Program-made: the position numbers and the translations under genes
Notes under the pieces: generated by a model
The model's input: only the letters and a program-made list of their open reading frames with translations
Told to the model about the DNA's origin: nothing
The model's database searches: none
In this document: positions 4,216-8,308 of the stretch, in pieces
How positions within the stretch are numbered: position 1 is the first letter of the stretch
Layout: every line of letters starts with the position of its first letter
Source of the DNA: Geobacteraceae bacterium
GTDB taxonomy: Bacteria; Desulfobacterota; Desulfuromonadia; Desulfuromonadales; Geopsychrobacteraceae
Reading direction: 5' to 3'
Assembly (NCBI GenBank): GCA_027064785.1
Contig: JAMOPE010000354.1
Span: 1-8,308, forward strand
DNA: 8,308 bases

Positions 4216-5509
4216 AGGGAGAACAGTTTTGCAATATTGTCTGACTATAGTGTTGTTGTGTCTGCTTTATAGCTCTCCGACGATGGCTGTTGAACCCACT
4301 ATGACAACTCTGCTGGAAGCTGCAGGGCAACAACCCGACATCCAAGCAAGTTCGTTGGGGATTAAAGCCACAGAGATTCAGTTGAGCCAGGCACGCGCGG
4401 AGCTTTTTCCAAAAATTTCCGCATTTGGGAGTTATACAAGCTTCAATTCACCGACCAATTTACGACCCATGGCCCCGACAGAAGTTAATATCGCCGGAGG
4501 TGATTCGATTCCATTCTCCGAAGATATTTTACGCTATGGCGTAAAAGCTGAGATGCCATTGTTTGTTAAAAGTCTTTACACCCTTGCTGACAAAGTGAAA
4601 CATCTGCAACAAGCCAGCCGCACCGGACACAAATTGAAGCTTCTGACGAAAGAAGCAACGGTTGTGTCGCTTAATGCATCGCTTGCTTTCAATGAACAGC
4701 TCAATAAAGCTCTTGATGCCCGCCTCAGCTCCTTACGCAAAACCCGCGATGATCTGCAACTGGCTGTCGAGATTGGACGAACCCCAGAATCGGAATTATT
4801 AAAGGTGGAGACAGCTCTTAATAAACTGCAGAAACAACGTAACGATTTAAGGCGGCAAACAATTGCATTGACCAATCAACTGGAGCAACTAACGGGTATC
4901 AAGCTGGGACATTCTGTCCCTCTAACTTTGAAGCGTCCCGTTGAAAGTGGTGATTTTCTTCAGCTTACCCGTCAGCAGGCTGGTGTCGCTGCAGCTGAAA
5001 AGGGGGTACAGCAGGCGTGGGATCAACACTATCCAACTCTCAAATTGGAGGGTGTTCTGTCGGAAAATACGGGTGATGCCTACAATACCGGGCATTCTAT
5101 TGATCGCAGCTATAACTATATCGGCGTTAAACTTGCGATTCCGTTATTTAATCGTAGCTTGAGCACTTCAATCGATCAGGCCAGAATCAAGCTGCGGCGC
5201 GAAAAGCAGCAACTTGCCCAGCTCCGGATCGACCTGACAACAAAAGCCCAAACCCTTAACGCTCAGCTTCCACTGATTGATCATTCAACGGCACTGGCAC
5301 AAACCAGTCTGGCGAACAACCAAAGGCTTCTCGATGTTGCCAAGGTGGCTTATCGCAGTGGTCGGATGACCACAGAAGAATATTTACGCTTTGAGGCTCA
5401 GGTTTTTGATGCTGAAGCCAATCTCTATAAAACCTACGTCGATCGCTGGCAGGTGATCAGCCAGCAAGCTGTCCTTTACGGTGACGATTTGACAGGAGTT
5501 GTCCAATGA
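4196..5509 (+). CDS. TolC-family outer-membrane efflux protein, 437 aa
   Basis: This is the outer-membrane channel of the tripartite pump; family members form trimeric barrel-plus-tunnel ducts. It has a signal peptide (hydrophobic core around 16-25, cleavage near PTMA at 31). Two related halves typical of the family are visible: a strand motif AELFPKISAFGSY near 68-80 mirrored by HYPTLKLEGVLSE near 278-290, each followed by VKAEMPLF / VKLAIPLFN and long coiled-coil helices (130-235 and 323-425). Length is usual. The start is TTG 4196 with AGGAG at 4186-4190, inside marR. TTG 4229, with AAGGGAG at 4215-4221, is a reasonable alternative and still leaves a signal peptide. The stop overlaps the next ATG as ATGA, so the operon is tightly coupled. 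Confidence 0.94.
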   Translation: MKTKRNEGRTVLQYCLTIVLLCLLYSSPTMAVEPTMTTLLEAAGQQPDIQASSLGIKATEIQLSQARAELFPKISAFGSYTSFNSPTNLRPMAPTEVNIAGGDSIPFSEDILRYGVKAEMPLFVKSLYTLADKVKHLQQASRTGHKLKLLTKEATVVSLNASLAFNEQLNKALDARLSSLRKTRDDLQLAVEIGRTPESELLKVETALNKLQKQRNDLRRQTIALTNQLEQLTGIKLGHSVPLTLKRPVESGDFLQLTRQQAGVAAAEKGVQQAWDQHYPTLKLEGVLSENTGDAYNTGHSIDRSYNYIGVKLAIPLFNRSLSTSIDQARIKLRREKQQLAQLRIDLTTKAQTLNAQLPLIDHSTALAQTSLANNQRLLDVAKVAYRSGRMTTEEYLRFEAQVFDAEANLYKTYVDRWQVISQQAVLYGDDLTGVVQ

Positions 5510-6651
5510 AAACCAAACTCATTTCCATCCTGATTATCCTGCTGATTGCGGTTGGCGCTGTTATGTTGCTGAAAACGCGCAAAAAAGCTTTGGTTCAGGC
5601 TCCAGTTGCCGCCGTCTTGCCGGTCGTTGTCGACGCAATCACCATTCAACCCCATCAGGTAACCCTGACGTTGCCGGCAATGGGAATTGTCTCTTCCGAC
5701 ATCTCCACAACGGTTTCAACAAAAATCAGTGGCCGAGTCCTGAAAATTTTTGCCCAGGAAGGGGATCAGGTAAAAAAAGGCGATCCCCTGATCCAGATTG
5801 ATGACCGGGAGCTGCAGGCGAAAAAAGAATCTTTAAAACTTAAACGTGCAAGCCTCGGCTACGATATCAGTGCAAAACAGGGAAGTCTTGAAGCATTACA
5901 AACAACACTCGAAGATGCCGTTGAGAGCCATAAACGAACCAAAGAACTCCTTGATGTCAAAGGAGCGTCAATCGAACAGTACAACAAGGAGACTACCGGA
6001 ATTGCTCAGTTGAAGGCACAAATTCAGAGCACCAAAAGCGGGGTCGATATGTTGCGCTCCGGGATCAGTGAGCTGCGTCAGGCGGAAAAAGAGATCGCGA
6101 CACTATTGAGTTATAGTCACCTGAGATCACCAATTAACGGAACATTGAGTGCACGCTTGATCTCTCCGGGAGATTTAGCTGTGCCAGGCAAGCCGCTTTT
6201 GAAGCTTTCTGCGACAGATGGCCTCTATCTTGATGTCAATCTTCCTGCCGGAATTAAGGCTGAAAGAATTGCATACCGGCAACAGCAATTTGCGCTCACT
6301 CCTAAAAGTCAGGCGTCAAGCAGTGGCTTGCGTGAATATCGGGCCGCCTTGCCGCTGGGGGGATCGCAGGTCGAAGGAGAGTTTCTCAACATCAAACTGG
6401 TTCTCTTCTCTGGAAATGGAATTCTGCTACCGAATGATGTGCTACTGACAACTCAAGGGAAGAGCTACGTTCTGGTCTATAAAAATGGACAGGCTGCCAA
6501 AACTCCGATCACCATTATCAATCGTGGCAGTGAAGGAGTGATGGTTAAAGAGAACTTACAGGGAGAGACCCTGCTGCTTGCCAAGCCCGATATTTTGCTG
6601 CGGGCAACCTCTGGTGTTCCAGTTAAGATTCTCAAGACCCATAACAACTGA
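5506..6651 (+). CDS. RND efflux membrane-fusion (periplasmic adaptor) protein, 381 aa
   Basis: This adaptor links the inner-membrane pump to the outer-membrane channel. An N-terminal hydrophobic segment (residues 5-22) without a lipobox should anchor it in the inner membrane. The split lipoyl-like domain shows SGRVLKIFAQEGDQVKKGDP (75-94) and its partner LRSPINGTLSARLISPGD (206-223). Between them lies a helical hairpin coiled coil (about 102-200). Beta-barrel and membrane-proximal domains follow to residue 377. The start is well supported: AGGAG at 5494-5498, seven bases before ATG 5506, which overlaps the upstream stop by four bases. Length and order match AcrA/MexA-type proteins. The pump gene begins 14 bases downstream. 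Confidence 0.95.
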   Translation: MKTKLISILIILLIAVGAVMLLKTRKKALVQAPVAAVLPVVVDAITIQPHQVTLTLPAMGIVSSDISTTVSTKISGRVLKIFAQEGDQVKKGDPLIQIDDRELQAKKESLKLKRASLGYDISAKQGSLEALQTTLEDAVESHKRTKELLDVKGASIEQYNKETTGIAQLKAQIQSTKSGVDMLRSGISELRQAEKEIATLLSYSHLRSPINGTLSARLISPGDLAVPGKPLLKLSATDGLYLDVNLPAGIKAERIAYRQQQFALTPKSQASSSGLREYRAALPLGGSQVEGEFLNIKLVLFSGNGILLPNDVLLTTQGKSYVLVYKNGQAAKTPITIINRGSEGVMVKENLQGETLLLAKPDILLRATSGVPVKILKTHNN

Positions 6652-6665
6652 GCGGGAGACCCGTC

Positions 6666-8308
6666 ATGTTTGATTTTTTTCATAAACGCCCATATTTACT
6701 TTACAGCGTGATTGCCGGGTTCTTTGTCCTTGGGGTTTACGGCCTGATTGTCATGCCGAAGAATCTTTTTCCCGATAGCGCCCGCCCAACAGTTATTGTG
6801 ATGAGTCAGGTTCCTGGCGCGACCCCTAATGTTGTCGCTGCCACGGTTTCAAAGCCGGTTGAACAGGAACTTTCTACCCTTTCGCTGATTCGCAAGGTGA
6901 GTTCAACCAATATTGCCGGGATGTCGATTGTCACTGCTGAATTTGAGTATAAAAAAGGACTTGATGCTGCTGCTGTTGATGTTAATAACGCCATCAACAA
7001 GGTACGTGGAAAACTCCCCAGCGGAGTGAACCCTTCGATATATACCTCGGGCTCATTCACCTTGCCGGTTGATGTATTTGCCCTTTCCCCGGCTACTAAT
7101 AGCGTGGATATCGACACCATCCGCAAGCTGGTTATCAGTGATATAAAGCCGGCGTTACTACGCAATCCAGAAATAGGCAATGTCGAAGTTTTTGGTGGCT
7201 ACCAAAGTGCCATTAATATCAGTGTTGACCCTTTTGCCGCCAAAGCACACGGCATTGCTCTGAGCAAGATTGCCGGAACCATCCGCGCTCTTGATCGTGA
7301 TATGCCGATTGGATTCAGTAAGGGGGAAAATTCATTTTTCACGGTCACCTATTACGGTGAGCGCGATCAGATAGAAAACTTGCAACGTCTCCCGGTTGCC
7401 CCCAATGTCACATTGGCTGATATTGCAACGGTCACCTGGGAACACCAGCGGCGATTTTCCGGTTATCTGGGTAATGGAAAAGAGGCGATTGCGATTGCGA
7501 TTCAACGTGCTCCCGGCGGATCGGTTCTTTCGACCAGCAATGCTGACCGAAGTGAAATCAAAAAGCTGAAAGCTCGTTACCCCGGCATCGATTTTCAACT
7601 GGCCGATACCCAGCGTAATTTAATCGAAACAGCCAACACCAATATGCTTGATGCGCTACGTGACGCAACAATCTTCACTCTATTGGTTATCCTGTTATTC
7701 CTCGGAAACTTGCGCGCGGTGACAGCTGCACTTGCCTCTATTCCTATGGTTTTCTTTGCTACGATTGCGATTATCTGGGTTTTTGGTGGTGAGCTGAATC
7801 TGATTATTTACACAGCAATTATCCTTGCACTGGGGATGCTTGTTGATGACGCTGTTGTGGTTCTGGAAAATATTGAACGCCACCTGACTGAGATGAAGGA
7901 AGATTTGCAGACCGCCATTGTCGAAGGAACCAAAGAGGTGATTGCGCCGGTGTTTGCCGGAACAGTCGCTACGATAGTCATCATGTTCCCATTGCTGTTT
8001 GCCGGAGATTTTCCTCAGCAGATATTCCGACCATTGATTTCGACCCTGATTATTGCCCTGCTGGTTTCCTATTTTCTCTCAATCACGTTTATTCCGGCAA
8101 TTTCTTTCTACCTCTACCGCAAAGGAACCAACAAGCTTTGGATTGAGCAACGCCTCGAGCGTTTATACGAAAAAACCTTTGGGCGACTGGTCGGACCCTA
8201 TCTGGCAATTTTGAAATTTTCGGCCGGGGGACACTCACGACTACGACGAACGATTATGATTGTGGGTGTTGTTGTTCTGTTGGTTTTCAGTGTCCGTGGG
8301 GTTATGCC
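6666..8308 (+). CDS. RND-family efflux pump (AcrB type), N-terminal part, cut by window end
   Basis: This inner-membrane proton-drug antiporter subunit is the motor of the tripartite system. Only 547 residues of a protein normally near 1,000-1,050 are present; there is no stop before 8308. Residues 12-30 form TM1, followed by the porter domain with PGATPNVVAATVSKPVEQEL (50-69). TM segments from about 335 onward include LALGMLVDDAVVVLENIER (387-405); D394 and D395 correspond to the TM4 proton-relay aspartates D407/D408 of AcrB. That motif places it with the hydrophobe/amphiphile (HAE-1) class rather than the heavy-metal class. The start is ATG 6666 with GGAG at 6655-6658. The substrate cannot be told from sequence. 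Confidence 0.97.
   Translation, partial: MFDFFHKRPYLLYSVIAGFFVLGVYGLIVMPKNLFPDSARPTVIVMSQVPGATPNVVAATVSKPVEQELSTLSLIRKVSSTNIAGMSIVTAEFEYKKGLDAAAVDVNNAINKVRGKLPSGVNPSIYTSGSFTLPVDVFALSPATNSVDIDTIRKLVISDIKPALLRNPEIGNVEVFGGYQSAINISVDPFAAKAHGIALSKIAGTIRALDRDMPIGFSKGENSFFTVTYYGERDQIENLQRLPVAPNVTLADIATVTWEHQRRFSGYLGNGKEAIAIAIQRAPGGSVLSTSNADRSEIKKLKARYPGIDFQLADTQRNLIETANTNMLDALRDATIFTLLVILLFLGNLRAVTAALASIPMVFFATIAIIWVFGGELNLIIYTAIILALGMLVDDAVVVLENIERHLTEMKEDLQTAIVEGTKEVIAPVFAGTVATIVIMFPLLFAGDFPQQIFRPLISTLIIALLVSYFLSITFIPAISFYLYRKGTNKLWIEQRLERLYEKTFGRLVGPYLAILKFSAGGHSRLRRTIMIVGVVVLLVFSVRGVM

Noticed and set aside
6806..7883. Minus-strand ORFs within the RND pump gene
   Set aside because: They lie antisense to an unmistakable AcrB-type sequence and contain no recognisable protein features.

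Overview
This 8.3 kb window comes from a Gram-negative bacterium, shown by an outer-membrane factor, a periplasmic adaptor, an RND pump and a lipoprotein signal. It is probably an anaerobe. The biotin synthase has the cysteine pattern of the anaerobe-type enzyme, and the BirA operator plus REP-like hairpins would fit a Desulfuromonadota-like (former deltaproteobacterial) genome. That placement is inferred from sequence style; no rRNA or phylogenetic marker is present.

Left part (about 1-1640, + strand): an AT-rich accessory stretch of short, mostly exported products of unknown function. It holds a possible 31-aa leader ORF, a 261-aa protein with a cleavable signal peptide, a 35-aa ORF, a 56-aa lipoprotein and a 111-aa cysteine-rich protein. 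The last three are joined by ATGA stop/start overlaps. They may be immunity-type or envelope proteins at the edge of a larger locus to the left, or decayed remnants of one.

Middle-left (1722-2324, - strand): a complete parD-parE type II toxin-antitoxin operon. Its -10 box lies within an 8+8 bp palindrome, the likely ParD operator.

Middle (2338-3595, + strand): an isolated bioB gene with its own BirA operator (TTGTCAACC-N14-GGTTGACAA) and promoter. The right half-site supplies the -35 box. This shows that translation starts at 2549, not at the upstream in-frame TTG at 2501. The enzyme lacks the Arg and one Cys that hold the [2Fe-2S] cluster in E. coli BioB and has extra cysteines instead, so it looks like a type II biotin synthase with a different auxiliary cluster. 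The unit is bracketed by two copies (18/19 identical, same orientation) of a hairpin-forming REP-like element.

Right part (3714-8308, + strand): a multidrug-efflux operon running marR regulator, TolC-type outer-membrane factor, membrane-fusion protein, then AcrB-type RND pump, cut by the window end at residue 547. The genes overlap or nearly touch. A promoter with 17-bp spacing and a TTAGC-AC-GCTAA palindrome at the start site imply repression by the MarR protein. Together they would form a tripartite proton-driven pump spanning both membranes.
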